Shown: positions 1 through 9,462 of the stretch, in pieces
Numbering within the stretch: the first letter of the stretch is position 1
Layout of the letters: the number at the start of each line of letters is the position of its first letter
Assembly: GCA_004553495.1 (NCBI GenBank)
Contig: SFLE01000009.1
Span: forward strand, 40,591 to 104,590
DNA length: 64,000 nucleotides
Direction: 5' to 3'
DNA from: Clostridiales bacterium
GTDB taxonomy: Bacteria; Bacillota; Clostridia; Oscillospirales; Oscillospiraceae
Made by a program: the position numbers and the translations under genes
Notes under the pieces: model-generated
Database searches by the model: none
What the model saw: the letters and a program-made list of their open reading frames with translations, nothing else
Told to the model about the DNA's origin: nothing

Positions 1-28
1 TTGAAATTTAAAAATATTGTGCTATTAT
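1..28 (+). promoter_or_regulatory. Sigma-A promoter of groES-groEL
   Basis: TTGAAA at 1-6 and TATTAT at 23-28 are separated by 16 nt, immediately before the CIRCE operator. The -35 box lies at the very edge of the window, so upstream elements cannot be seen. Confidence 0.65.
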
Positions 29-33
29 AATAA

Positions 34-70
34 CCGAGTTAGCACTCAGGGTAAAAGAGTGCTAACTCGG
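34..70. promoter_or_regulatory. CIRCE operator (HrcA site)
   Basis: The classical 9-9-9 element is present: TTAGCACTC at 39-47, a 9-nt spacer, and GAGTGCTAA at 57-65. The inverted repeat extends outward to perfect 14-nt arms (34-47 and 57-70). CIRCE is the HrcA binding site, so the groESL operon is expected to be heat inducible. The hrcA gene itself is not in this window. Confidence 0.97.
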
Positions 71-109
71 TCGAATTTTTTTGTAAATGATTATTTGGAG
101 GTATATACG

Positions 110-2033
<1,924 letters not shown>

Positions 2034-2047
2034 TCCAAATAGAACGA

Positions 2048-2080
2048 AAAAGCACGCTTCAAAATGAAGCGTGCTTTTTC
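2048..2080. terminator. Bidirectional terminator between groEL and the SseB-like gene
   Basis: AGCACGCTTC at 2051-2060 pairs with GAAGCGTGCT at 2066-2075 across a 5-nt loop. It is flanked by A and T runs, so it can end both convergent transcripts. Confidence 0.9.
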
Positions 2081-2097
2081 TATATCATTAAGTTTTG

Positions 2098-2550
2098 TCA
2101 CGATGTGGGGTACTGCTCGGCAAACTCCTGGCTTTCCTTCATGTAGGGCAGCATATGGTCGCGCACGAGCTCCGGCCAGATGAGAAAATAGCTGCTGAAC
2201 GGGTTTATAACGGCATGGCGGTCATTGTCAACGAGCATCTGGAAGTAATCCATGGGCTTGAGGCACACGCAGTCGCAGTTGCCCTCAAGCTTTCCGAGCT
2301 CATCGGTGTTGGTGAATATGGGGATAAACACCCTGCCGCTGACGGTGAGCGTCATGAAACGGAGGCTGCGGCTGTTGCCGGTGCCCTTCTGCACCGCGAA
2401 ATACATCGGAGTTTTCGCAAGCTGCTCAAGCAGCATCGTGAGCGACTGCTGATCCTTGCCCTGCGAGTCGCTGTATTTTTTTATGAGCTTTTTTATGCCC
2501 ATGCGGGAGATCTGGTCTATCTGGGGCTGGCTGAGTTCGCTTTTTGACAT
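2098..2550 (-). CDS. SseB-like N-terminal domain protein
   Basis: This 150-residue soluble protein resembles the SseB N-terminal domain family, whose biochemical role is not settled. Visible features are a short helical N-terminus (SKSELSQPQID), a segment FAVQKGTGNSRSLRFMTLT, a strand pair around GRVFIPIFTNTDEL, and a C-terminal PFSSYFLIWPEL helix. The ATG at 2550 was chosen because GAGG lies 9 nt upstream; a longer frame would add 20 unlikely residues. It is monocistronic and convergent with groEL. Confidence 0.65.
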   Translation of the reverse strand: MSKSELSQPQIDQISRMGIKKLIKKYSDSQGKDQQSLTMLLEQLAKTPMYFAVQKGTGNSRSLRFMTLTVSGRVFIPIFTNTDELGKLEGNCDCVCLKPMDYFQMLVDNDRHAVINPFSSYFLIWPELVRDHMLPYMKESQEFAEQYPTS

Positions 2551-2643
2551 ATGTTTATACCTCAAAAGATGTTTTTTAACAATATAGCACACTTCACGGA
2601 AAATGTCCATCGCGCAAAATTTTGCGGATGTAAAGCGCTTTCA

Positions 2644-2736
2644 TTGACAAATCCGACCATTTTGCTACTATCAATTATGCAGCCGTGCGCGCAGAGACCT
2701 CGACTGCGCGTGCGAGCGTGAGCTTATGCAAGGAGG
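2644..2736 (+). promoter_or_regulatory. Promoter, leader hairpin and RBS of the collagen-repeat gene
   Basis: TTGACA at 2644-2649 and TACTAT at 2666-2671 are 16 nt apart. The leader at about 2684-2716 can fold (GTGCGCGCAG against CTGCGCGTGC), and AAGGAGG at 2730-2736 precedes the ATG at 2743. Confidence 0.65.
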
Positions 2737-2742
2737 ATTTTC

Positions 2743-3801
2743 ATGGATATAAACATTAAAGTCAGAAATAAAATCGCCGCTGCCGAGGAAAAGGTAATTA
2801 TCTGCGGCAACAGTGACTATATTATCCGCTTTGACCTCGACGACGAGTGGGCGGAATATAAAACAAAAACAATGCGCGTTGACCTCTTGAACGGAACGCA
2901 CGAGGAGGTCATATTCGACGGCGACAGCTGCACGCTGCCCGCGATACACGACCGCACGAGGGTGGCCGTCGGCATCTATGCCGGAAACATCCGCACCACG
3001 ACTCCTGCGGTGCTGTGCTGCGAAAAATGCATAACCGATGCAAACGGCGTGCCTGCGGCTCCGGCCGAGGATGTCTACTCGCAGCTTTTGCAGCGCCTGA
3101 ACGATTTCGACGGCTACTGGCTGCCGGAGGTGTCCGAAACGGGCGAGCTGAGCTGGAAAAGGGAAAGCTCCGGTCAGGCGCCCGAGACCGCAAACATAAA
3201 GGGCGCTAAAGGGGACAAAGGCGACAAGGGCGATGCGGGAAGCGCAGGCGCAAAGGGTGATAAGGGCGATGCAGGTGCGGCGGCGACCGTCGCTGTAGGC
3301 ACCGTTACGACCGGTGCAGCCGGCTCGGAAGCCTCCGTCACAAACTCCGGAACGGTGAGTGCGGCGGTGCTCGATTTCGTCATCCCGCGCGGCGCCAAGG
3401 GCGATAAGGGCGATGCCGGCTCTGCCGCCGACTATATAGTGCAGACCGGCACCACCGGTAAATGGAGCTGGGAGAAATGGAACAGCGGCAAAAAGGTGTG
3501 CTGGGCGACATTTGACACAGATGCCCTCGTCACCGACAAGGCATGGGGATCATTGTATTACAACACATGGATGAACCTTGCCGCCAATAAGACCGCGCGC
3601 CGCTATCCGTTCGACTTTACGGAAACGCCTGCAGTCATCGCGTCGGCTGCGCCCAACGGCTCGAGCGACTATTTCCTCATAACCGATTCCGGCAACAATC
3701 TCGGCACCGATAAGACCCACGCTCCGGCATATGCCATAGCGCGCCCGTCCGTCGGCACCGTCACCACACCGAAAATATCTTATTTCGTAGTCGGCAAATA
3801 A
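2743..3801 (+). CDS. Collagen-repeat tail-fibre-like protein
   Basis: This 352-residue protein has three parts. Residues 1-110 form a beta-rich head similar in style to phage baseplate/tail-fibre N-terminal domains. Residues about 150-230 hold Gly-X-Y runs (GAKGDKGDKGD and repeats) around a VGTVTTGAAGSEASVTNSG segment. A C-terminal domain (about 235-352) is rich in aromatic residues. This is the usual plan of phage receptor-binding fibres from gut Firmicutes. No signal peptide, LPXTG motif or other phage gene is nearby. It has its own promoter and abuts the convergent racemase gene. Its actual function is unknown. Confidence 0.6.
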   Translation: MDINIKVRNKIAAAEEKVIICGNSDYIIRFDLDDEWAEYKTKTMRVDLLNGTHEEVIFDGDSCTLPAIHDRTRVAVGIYAGNIRTTTPAVLCCEKCITDANGVPAAPAEDVYSQLLQRLNDFDGYWLPEVSETGELSWKRESSGQAPETANIKGAKGDKGDKGDAGSAGAKGDKGDAGAAATVAVGTVTTGAAGSEASVTNSGTVSAAVLDFVIPRGAKGDKGDAGSAADYIVQTGTTGKWSWEKWNSGKKVCWATFDTDALVTDKAWGSLYYNTWMNLAANKTARRYPFDFTETPAVIASAAPNGSSDYFLITDSGNNLGTDKTHAPAYAIARPSVGTVTTPKISYFVVGK

Positions 3802-4500
3802 TTATTTCAGCTCCCCGCCGGCAGCGAGAACGGCTGCGCGCGCAAGCTCCAGCGTAGGGTCGATGTGCGGGAAGGAGAGCGAGTACATTTCAAATGCGCA
3901 CGGCAGCTCCGTGCAGCCGAGGATGAGCGTCTGCGCGCCCTCTGCAAGAAGCCCGGCACAAGTGCGCTCGAAAGCCGCGGTGTCGTGACCGGCGTCTCCG
4001 GCTTTCACGCCGTTATATACAATGTCCATAACCGCCGCCTGTCCCTCAGCCGTCGGTGTTATAAGCTCAATACCGCTGCCGGAAAAGCAGCGGTCGTATA
4101 TCCCGGTCTGCACCGTGCCGTCGGTGGCTAGAAGCCCCGCACGCTTTATGCCCGCCTGTGTGAGCGCCTGCACCGTTATGCGTATCATGTGCAGCACCGG
4201 AACGCTCACAGCCGCGCAGACCTCGTCGTAAAACCCGTGCGCGGTGTTGCAGGGCATGATGATAAGGCCGGCTCCGGCGGCCTCAAGCGTGCGCGCGGAG
4301 CGCTGCAACTGCGGCACCGGACTTTCGCCGCCGCGTATGAGCGCCGCGGTGCGGTCGGGGATAGCGGTGTTGCTGTCTATGATGATGTGTATGTGCTCCT
4401 GGTCGCAGGAGGCTTTCGTAACGCTTGTTATCTTGCGGAAAAGGTCAGCCGTTGCGGCAGGACCCATGCCGCCGAGAATACCGATAGTTTTCCTTTTCAT
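3802..4500 (-). CDS. Aspartate/glutamate racemase family protein
   Basis: The 232-residue protein belongs to the cofactor-independent Asp/Glu racemase superfamily, which uses two cysteines for proton exchange. The start MKRKTIGILGGMGPAAT is the family signature. The first cysteine is in IMPCNTAH and the second in LGCTELP, so both catalytic residues are retained. The ATG at 4500 begins this conserved N-terminus; upstream in-frame residues run into the terminator and tRNA and are unlikely. D-aspartate or D-glutamate production for the cell wall is plausible, but substrate cannot be read from sequence. Confidence 0.85.
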   Translation of the reverse strand: MKRKTIGILGGMGPAATADLFRKITSVTKASCDQEHIHIIIDSNTAIPDRTAALIRGGESPVPQLQRSARTLEAAGAGLIIMPCNTAHGFYDEVCAAVSVPVLHMIRITVQALTQAGIKRAGLLATDGTVQTGIYDRCFSGSGIELITPTAEGQAAVMDIVYNGVKAGDAGHDTAAFERTCAGLLAEGAQTLILGCTELPCAFEMYSLSFPHIDPTLELARAAVLAAGGELK

Positions 4501-4534
4501 AAAAATGCACCCCCGATAGTAGTCATAAAAAGCC

Positions 4535-4565
4535 AAAACCCCGAAATCTGACGACTTCGGGGTTT
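4535..4565 (-). terminator. Terminator of the tRNA-Asp/tRNA-Thr operon
   Basis: AAACCCCGAA at 4536-4545 pairs with TTCGGGGTTT at 4556-4565. In the minus orientation the stem is followed by T-rich sequence, directly downstream of tRNA-Thr. Confidence 0.85.
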
Positions 4566-4566
4566 G

Positions 4567-4642
<76 letters not shown>

Positions 4643-4648
4643 AAAGCT

Positions 4649-4672
4649 GATGCCCCTCTTTCAAGGGGCATC
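4649..4672 (-). other. Intercistronic hairpin between the two tRNAs
   Basis: GATGCCCC at 4649-4656 pairs with GGGGCATC at 4665-4672 around an 8-nt loop. It has no T tract, so it is probably a processing or spacer hairpin of the tRNA precursor, not a terminator. Confidence 0.55.
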
Positions 4673-4674
4673 TG

Positions 4675-4751
4675 TGGCGACCGAGAAGGGACTTGAACCC
4701 TCGACCTCCGGCGTGACAGGCCGGCGTTCTAACCGACTGAACCACTCGGCC
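4675..4751 (-). tRNA. tRNA-Asp (GTC)
   Basis: The minus strand gives acceptor GGCCGAG pairing with CTCGGTC, anticodon stem CCGGC/GCCGG with loop CTGTCAC (anticodon GTC), a TTCAAGT T loop and an encoded CCA. It is the first gene after the promoter at 4763-4791. Confidence 0.96.
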
Positions 4752-4762
4752 ACGGCTCAGCT

Positions 4763-4791
4763 AATATAACAGATTTTTTGCCTCTTGTCAA
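4763..4791 (-). promoter_or_regulatory. Strong promoter of the tRNA operon
   Basis: On the minus strand TTGACA (4786-4791) is 17 nt from TATATT (4763-4768), ending about 12 nt before tRNA-Asp. The -35 box overlaps the 3' end of the small upstream ORF. Confidence 0.85.
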
Positions 4792-4937
4792 CAACTTTTG
4801 AAAACTTTTTTGCCGAACGGCGAAATTTTTTCAGCGCTTCTTCTTTTTCTTCTTGGTTTTCTTGTTTTTATATCAACGACTATGTAGTAAGCGAGAATGC
4901 CGAGCACCAAAAATCCGACATATGCATACCATGGCAT
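4788..4937 (-). CDS. Small single-pass membrane protein
   Basis: This putative 49-residue protein has one hydrophobic segment (VGFLVLGILAYYIVV, residues about 7-21), then a very basic tail containing KTRKPRRKRR. This suggests an inner-membrane anchor with a positive cytoplasmic side. The ATG at 4937 was chosen because AGGAGG lies 7 nt upstream; the ATG six bases earlier is too close to it. No family was recognised. It lies divergent to murT and just upstream of the tRNA operon. Confidence 0.5.
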   Translation of the reverse strand: MPWYAYVGFLVLGILAYYIVVDIKTRKPRRKRRSAEKISPFGKKVFKSC

Positions 4938-5003
4938 ATCCATCCCTCCTGACGAGATTAATATACAGTAAAATGCAGCTCGGGTCAAGGCGCAAAAAAG
5001 ATA

Positions 5004-5033
5004 TGGACAATAATGCGTGCATTGGGCTATAAT
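5004..5033 (+). promoter_or_regulatory. Promoter of murT-gatD
   Basis: TGGACA at 5004-5009 and TATAAT at 5028-5033 are 18 nt apart, about 30 nt before the murT start. Confidence 0.65.
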
Positions 5034-5064
5034 TAACCGTATAAATTCCGAAAGGAAGAGGGCA

Positions 5065-6441
5065 ATGAAAAAGAATTTGAGATTTATTCTTGCGCTTTTC
5101 ATAAGCAAGGCGGCAATGTGGCTGCAAAAGCTTCTGGGCATGAACGCAAGCTATTTTCCGGGCAAGCTCGCAATAAAGCTCTGCCCCGATTTCCTCGGCA
5201 GGATAGATAAGCCGAAAACCATTATAACCGTCACCGGCACGAACGGCAAAACCACCTGCTGCAACCTCCTGCTGGATGTTCTCACCGACAACGGGTATGA
5301 GATACTGAACAACAGAGCGGGCTCAAACACCGATGCGGGCATCGCAAGCGCGCTCATCGCCGAGAGCACGCTGTCGGGCAAGGTGAAAAAGCAGTATGCC
5401 GTGTTTGAGGTCGATGAGCGCAGCTCGCAGAGGATATATAAATATGTCCACCCCGATTTTGCCGTTTGCACGAACCTTTTCCGCGATTCGATACAGCGCA
5501 ACGCACATCCGGAGTTTATCTTCTCGTTTATCGACTCTGCGTTGCCGGACGATACGCACATGATACTCAATGCCGAGGACCCCATAAGCAGCAGACTGAA
5601 GACAAACAATAAGCGCACCTACTTCTCCATAAGCCGCCTGCCCAGCGACAGGACCGAGTGCGTAAATATCATAAACGATATGCGCGTGTGCCCCTGCTGC
5701 GGCGGAAAGCTCGAGTATGACTTCGTGCGCTATCACCACATCGGCAGGATGCACTGCCCCGACTGCGGCTTTGCGTCTCCCAAGCCCGACTATGAGGCGG
5801 CTCCCGACTACGAGGCAAAGACCTTCACCGTTCACACCAAAAACGGCGACGAGACCTATCCGCTCATAAACGACAGCGTTTTTAACACTTATAATCAGGT
5901 GACCGTTGTCGCCGTTCTGCGCGAGATAGGGCTCAGCGCCAAAATGATAAGCGACAGTTTTGCGCACATGAGCATAGTCAAGTCGCGCTACACGAACATC
6001 GTTAAAAACGGCGTTGAGGTGGTCACCAATATGACCAAGGGTCAGAATCCGGTGGCGTGCTCGATAGTGTTTGACTATATCCGCTCCGAATCTGGCGTTA
6101 AAGAGGTCATAGTCATGCTCGATGACCTTACCTTCAAGAAAACGACCGAGATAGTCACATGGGTGTACGACGCGGACTTCGAGTTTTTAAACGATGAGAG
6201 CATAAAGCGCATAGTCGTGTGCGGCGTGAGGATGCACGATTACCACCTGCGCCTGCTGCTCGCCGGCGTTCCGGAAGAAAAGATCCGCTGCGTTGAGTTT
6301 GAGACCGACGCACCGGCGCAGCTTGAGCTCACTGGTACGGATAAGGTGTTTATCCTGCACGACCTGACGACGCCCAAGCTCACAAAGCAGGTGCGCGACG
6401 GCATTTTGGCGCGCCTTGAGGAAGGAGTGAGCGAGCAGTGA
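5065..6441 (+). CDS. murT: MurT-like Mur ligase (lipid II isoglutaminyl synthase subunit family)
   Basis: The 458-residue protein matches MurT, the ATP-dependent subunit that, with GatD, amidates the D-Glu of lipid II stem peptide. It has a Mur-ligase P-loop TVTGTNGKTT at residues about 55-64, a four-cysteine zinc ribbon inserted near residues 209-234 (CPCCGG and CPDCG), and a C-terminal DUF1727-type domain with WVYDADFEFL. The start at 5065 follows GGAAGAGGG. It overlaps the GatD-like gene by 4 nt, so translation is probably coupled. Because its partner lacks catalytic residues, the amidation reaction cannot be assumed. Confidence 0.85.
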   Translation: MKKNLRFILALFISKAAMWLQKLLGMNASYFPGKLAIKLCPDFLGRIDKPKTIITVTGTNGKTTCCNLLLDVLTDNGYEILNNRAGSNTDAGIASALIAESTLSGKVKKQYAVFEVDERSSQRIYKYVHPDFAVCTNLFRDSIQRNAHPEFIFSFIDSALPDDTHMILNAEDPISSRLKTNNKRTYFSISRLPSDRTECVNIINDMRVCPCCGGKLEYDFVRYHHIGRMHCPDCGFASPKPDYEAAPDYEAKTFTVHTKNGDETYPLINDSVFNTYNQVTVVAVLREIGLSAKMISDSFAHMSIVKSRYTNIVKNGVEVVTNMTKGQNPVACSIVFDYIRSESGVKEVIVMLDDLTFKKTTEIVTWVYDADFEFLNDESIKRIVVCGVRMHDYHLRLLLAGVPEEKIRCVEFETDAPAQLELTGTDKVFILHDLTTPKLTKQVRDGILARLEEGVSEQ

Positions 6442-7148
6442 AAATAGAGATACTGTTTCCCGAGTTTGCAAACCTCTTCGGCGATTGCTGGAACTGGAGA
6501 TACTTGGAGCGGTGTATGCCCGAAGCCGAGTTCGTTGAGACCGGCTATACCGACGAGCCGCGTTTTGCATCGGAAAAGGTGGATATGATAATCATGGGCG
6601 CCATGACCGAGAGCAAGCAGGAGCTCGTTATAAAAAAGCTCATGCCATACAGAGACAGACTGCGCCGGCTCATAGACTCCGGCACCGTGTTCCTTATGAC
6701 CGCGAACGCCGGTGAGGTGTTCTGCGAGTATATCGAGAACGAGGACGGCAGCCGCGTTACCGCGCTCGGGCTCATCCCGCTGCACGCAAAGCGCGATATG
6801 CTGCACAGGTTTAACTCAACTCAGCTCTGCGAGTTCGGGAACATGGAACTCGTCGGCTTCAAGGCGGAGTTTTCGCAGCTTTACGGGGATAATAAGAACA
6901 TCTGCTTTGCCCGCGCAAAATACGGCATAGGCATAAATAAGGGAACAAAGCTCGAGGGTGTGAGAGTCAACAACTTCTTCTCGACCTCTATGGTCGGCCC
7001 GTTTATAATGATGAACCCCGAATTCGTGAAATACCTCATGAAGCTCTTGGGTGTTGAGGAGCCTAAGCTTGCGTATGAGGAGACTATATACGCCGCTTAC
7101 GAGCGCCGCCGCGCGGACATCATCCGCATGATGGACGAAAATAAATAA
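6438..7148 (+). CDS. GatD-like amidotransferase-fold protein, catalytic residues missing
   Basis: This 236-residue class I glutamine amidotransferase fold protein sits after murT as gatD normally does. Conserved GatD landmarks remain: LFPEFANLFGD at the N-terminus, EYI after the elbow, and EGVRVNNFF before a GP motif near residues 187-188. However, where active GatD has the nucleophile in ICGGYQ, this protein has TANAGE (residues 88-93, Cys to Ala89 in a gapless alignment anchored on EY). Where GatD has the catalytic His before GP, this has Val186. It is therefore unlikely to hydrolyse glutamine itself. It may be a structural partner of MurT or have another role. Confidence 0.75.
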   Translation: MKIEILFPEFANLFGDCWNWRYLERCMPEAEFVETGYTDEPRFASEKVDMIIMGAMTESKQELVIKKLMPYRDRLRRLIDSGTVFLMTANAGEVFCEYIENEDGSRVTALGLIPLHAKRDMLHRFNSTQLCEFGNMELVGFKAEFSQLYGDNKNICFARAKYGIGINKGTKLEGVRVNNFFSTSMVGPFIMMNPEFVKYLMKLLGVEEPKLAYEETIYAAYERRRADIIRMMDENK

Positions 7149-7157
7149 ATTATCAAA

Positions 7158-7187
7158 AAAACCGAGGTCAATTGACCTCGGTTTTTG
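7158..7187 (+). terminator. Terminator after the GatD-like gene (copy 1 of a 29-nt repeat)
   Basis: ACCGAGGTCA and its complement form a perfect 11-bp stem followed by TTTTT. The same 29 nt occur at 11551-11579. Confidence 0.9.
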
Positions 7188-7269
7188 CACGCTATGCTAC
7201 TTTTGTTGCAGATGAGAGAATGTTTAGACTGTATGATAATAATGTAACGATGTAGAAAGGGGCGCTGTA

Positions 7270-8145
7270 ATGGGCAGTCTGTTATATAGTCCGTCGCAGT
7301 TTGGCGATGTTGAGATAATGCGGGACGAAGGTAATGCCTTCGTCGGACTTGCAACGCCCGACGGGGTAGAAGCCTGCACGCTTGACAGCCCCTTTATTGC
7401 CGATAAAAAGGTTCTTTCTGGCTATGACGATGCCTGCGTCCAGATACGAAGAATTTTGACCGCCAAGATGAAGCTTGAGCTTCCGAGGGGCTACAGCCTC
7501 GCGCTCACGCCCGAGGATCTGGCGGTGTTTTTTTCGCAGGAGTGCGATATGAGCACGATGCGCGAATACATCGACGCAAAACGAGGGCTGGTCGCGGCGG
7601 AGACGGCGCTTTGGAGGCGTGAGCGCGCATGGGACACAAATCCTATGACCGCGCAGGAGGCAGCGGCGCACAATTTCGTGTTCGATGCTCAGAGCGGAGC
7701 AATAGCCACCGACGGGTGCTTTAATCCGGCAACTAAAGTTGAGCTTCCGTCGTCGATCGACGGTGCTCGCGTGCGTGGGATAAAGGAATACGCCTTCGTG
7801 TCGTACACTTATCTTGAAACGCTTATAATGCCCAACAGCGTGACATATCTTGAGCCTTATGCCTTTTACGATAAGGTCCATCTGCGCAATGCGAACCTGT
7901 CGAAAAATCTGACGAGAATATCCGAGGGCGCGTTCGCGCGCTGCCGTGCGCTCAATTCAATAGTCATACCCGAGGGTGTTACTCATATCGAGCCCGAGGC
8001 GTTTTATAAGTGCGCGAATCTTTTTTCGGTCTATATACCGGACAGTGTCGTGTCCGTCGGCAGGTGCGCTTTTCTGGATGTGCCGCATGTATATTACAAA
8101 GGTTCTGCCAAGGGCTTCCCATGGGGCGCGGCGGTCGGAAACTGA
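7270..8145 (+). CDS. Leucine-rich-repeat (LRR_5/BspA-like) protein
   Basis: The 291-residue protein has an N-terminal region (1-140) of unknown type. A run of BspA-like LRR_5 repeats follows from about residue 150, with phrases such as IKEYAFVSYTYLETLIMPNSV, ISEGAFARCRALNSIVIPEGV and IEPEAFYKCANLFSVYIPDSV spaced by about 22-23 residues. There is no signal peptide, so a cytoplasmic location is likely, unlike many surface BspA proteins. The ATG follows AAAGGGGCG. It is the first gene of a three-gene set with the AAA+ ATPase (12 nt downstream) and the vWA protein. Confidence 0.8.
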   Translation: MGSLLYSPSQFGDVEIMRDEGNAFVGLATPDGVEACTLDSPFIADKKVLSGYDDACVQIRRILTAKMKLELPRGYSLALTPEDLAVFFSQECDMSTMREYIDAKRGLVAAETALWRRERAWDTNPMTAQEAAAHNFVFDAQSGAIATDGCFNPATKVELPSSIDGARVRGIKEYAFVSYTYLETLIMPNSVTYLEPYAFYDKVHLRNANLSKNLTRISEGAFARCRALNSIVIPEGVTHIEPEAFYKCANLFSVYIPDSVVSVGRCAFLDVPHVYYKGSAKGFPWGAAVGN

Positions 8146-8157
8146 AGGAGAGATAAA

Positions 8158-9462
8158 ATGAGAGGAAAAACCGAGAAGGTCATATGCGGCGGCAGCAATA
8201 TGCGCGCGCCTATGAAGCTTGATTTCATAAGCTCGCTGAGTGAAGAGCGGTCTGCCGACTGGCCCGAGATCGTCATAGCGCGCTCCTCCCGCGAGGGCGA
8301 GCCCGTGTGCTTTGCCGCCGAGGAGGACGCGGGCGATATCTTTAACTGCATCGGCATCGTATCCGAGCCAACGGAGCAGCTTATATCCATGCTGCGTACA
8401 GCGCCCGTCACTGCGCGTCCGCGCGCACTTTGCAGAAAAGACGGAACGGTATGCACTGCCGACGATCCGGCTGTGTGGGGCTTCATAGCCGAGTATGAGA
8501 CTGCCGACAAGCTGTCCGCCGCAGTGCGCGAGGCGATAGCTCAGGCGGTGCTGCGCGGCTGCGGAAGCGAGACGGAGCTCAATGACAGAGCCGAATATAT
8601 GCTCGAGCAGGGCATACCGCAGAAGATAATAATTCGCGCACTTGAGCATATGCTCGCAGAGCCCGCGTACCCCGAACTCGTACCCTGCCCGCCGGTGAGA
8701 TTTGTGCAGGCCGACGCTTACGGGGAGCTCACGCGTGGTCTGGCATACCGCATGTCGGGTCTCAACCTCCGTCTCATCGGCGGCAAGGGCTGCGGCAAGA
8801 ACACGCTTGCGCAGACGCTCGACTGGCTTCTGAACATCCCGCAGTACAGGATGCAGGGCAACGCCGAAATGGATAAGCTCGATCTTCTCGGCGGTCCGAC
8901 GATAGAAAACGGAACGCTGCACTATAAGCTCAGCGATATGCTGCGCTATATCGAGGCAGGAGCGGATGTCGTGCTTGACGAGGGCAACACCATAAAGCCC
9001 GAGTGCGCCGATGTGCTGCACTCGCTGACCGACGAGGCGCGCAGAATACAGGTGCCAGGCTATGGACTTGTGAAAATGCACCCGAAATCCTCGTTTACTA
9101 TAACCATGAACGAGGGCTATGCAGGAACAAATTACATGAACGAGGCGACCATCGACCGATTTACTCCGATACAGATGTCAGAGCCCGAGAGCGTAAAGGA
9201 GATACTGCGCCGCGTCGTGCCTACTGCGCCGGAGCACTGCCTGAGCATCTGCGATGTGGTCTACTGTGCGATAAAAAGCCGCATCGACTCAGCCGGCGGT
9301 CTCGAGCCCGAGGCGATGACGATCCGCGGTCTTGTTGACGCTCTGCGCGCCGAACCGCTGCTGGGACTCAAATGGGGCCTGTTGGATAATGTCGCAGCCA
9401 AGCCGCAGGATCAGTATACTCGCCTGCAGCTTACAGAGCTCATAGAGAGCGTGGTGCCCTGA
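8158..9462 (+). CDS. MoxR/CobS-like AAA+ ATPase
   Basis: This 434-residue protein has an unclassified N-terminal part (1-180) and a C-terminal AAA+ module. The P-loop near residues 207-216 reads GGKGCGKNTL, with Asn where Ser/Thr usually coordinates magnesium. Walker B is DVVLDEGN, followed by an FTITMNEGYAG sensor region and an arginine-containing DRFTPI. MoxR-type ATPases act with vWA partners as chaperone-like remodelling pairs (for example RavA-ViaA, NorQ-NorD). The downstream vWA gene overlaps it by one base. The target is not evident. Confidence 0.78.
   Translation: MRGKTEKVICGGSNMRAPMKLDFISSLSEERSADWPEIVIARSSREGEPVCFAAEEDAGDIFNCIGIVSEPTEQLISMLRTAPVTARPRALCRKDGTVCTADDPAVWGFIAEYETADKLSAAVREAIAQAVLRGCGSETELNDRAEYMLEQGIPQKIIIRALEHMLAEPAYPELVPCPPVRFVQADAYGELTRGLAYRMSGLNLRLIGGKGCGKNTLAQTLDWLLNIPQYRMQGNAEMDKLDLLGGPTIENGTLHYKLSDMLRYIEAGADVVLDEGNTIKPECADVLHSLTDEARRIQVPGYGLVKMHPKSSFTITMNEGYAGTNYMNEATIDRFTPIQMSEPESVKEILRRVVPTAPEHCLSICDVVYCAIKSRIDSAGGLEPEAMTIRGLVDALRAEPLLGLKWGLLDNVAAKPQDQYTRLQLTELIESVVP

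Noticed and set aside
3196..3420. GGC/GAC-rich repeats in the collagen region as a CRISPR or tandem DNA repeat array
   Set aside because: The repeats follow the Gly-X-Y reading frame, have variable spacing and no unique spacers.
4649..4672. Hairpin between the tRNAs as a terminator
   Set aside because: There is no T tract and transcription must continue to tRNA-Thr, which has its own terminator.
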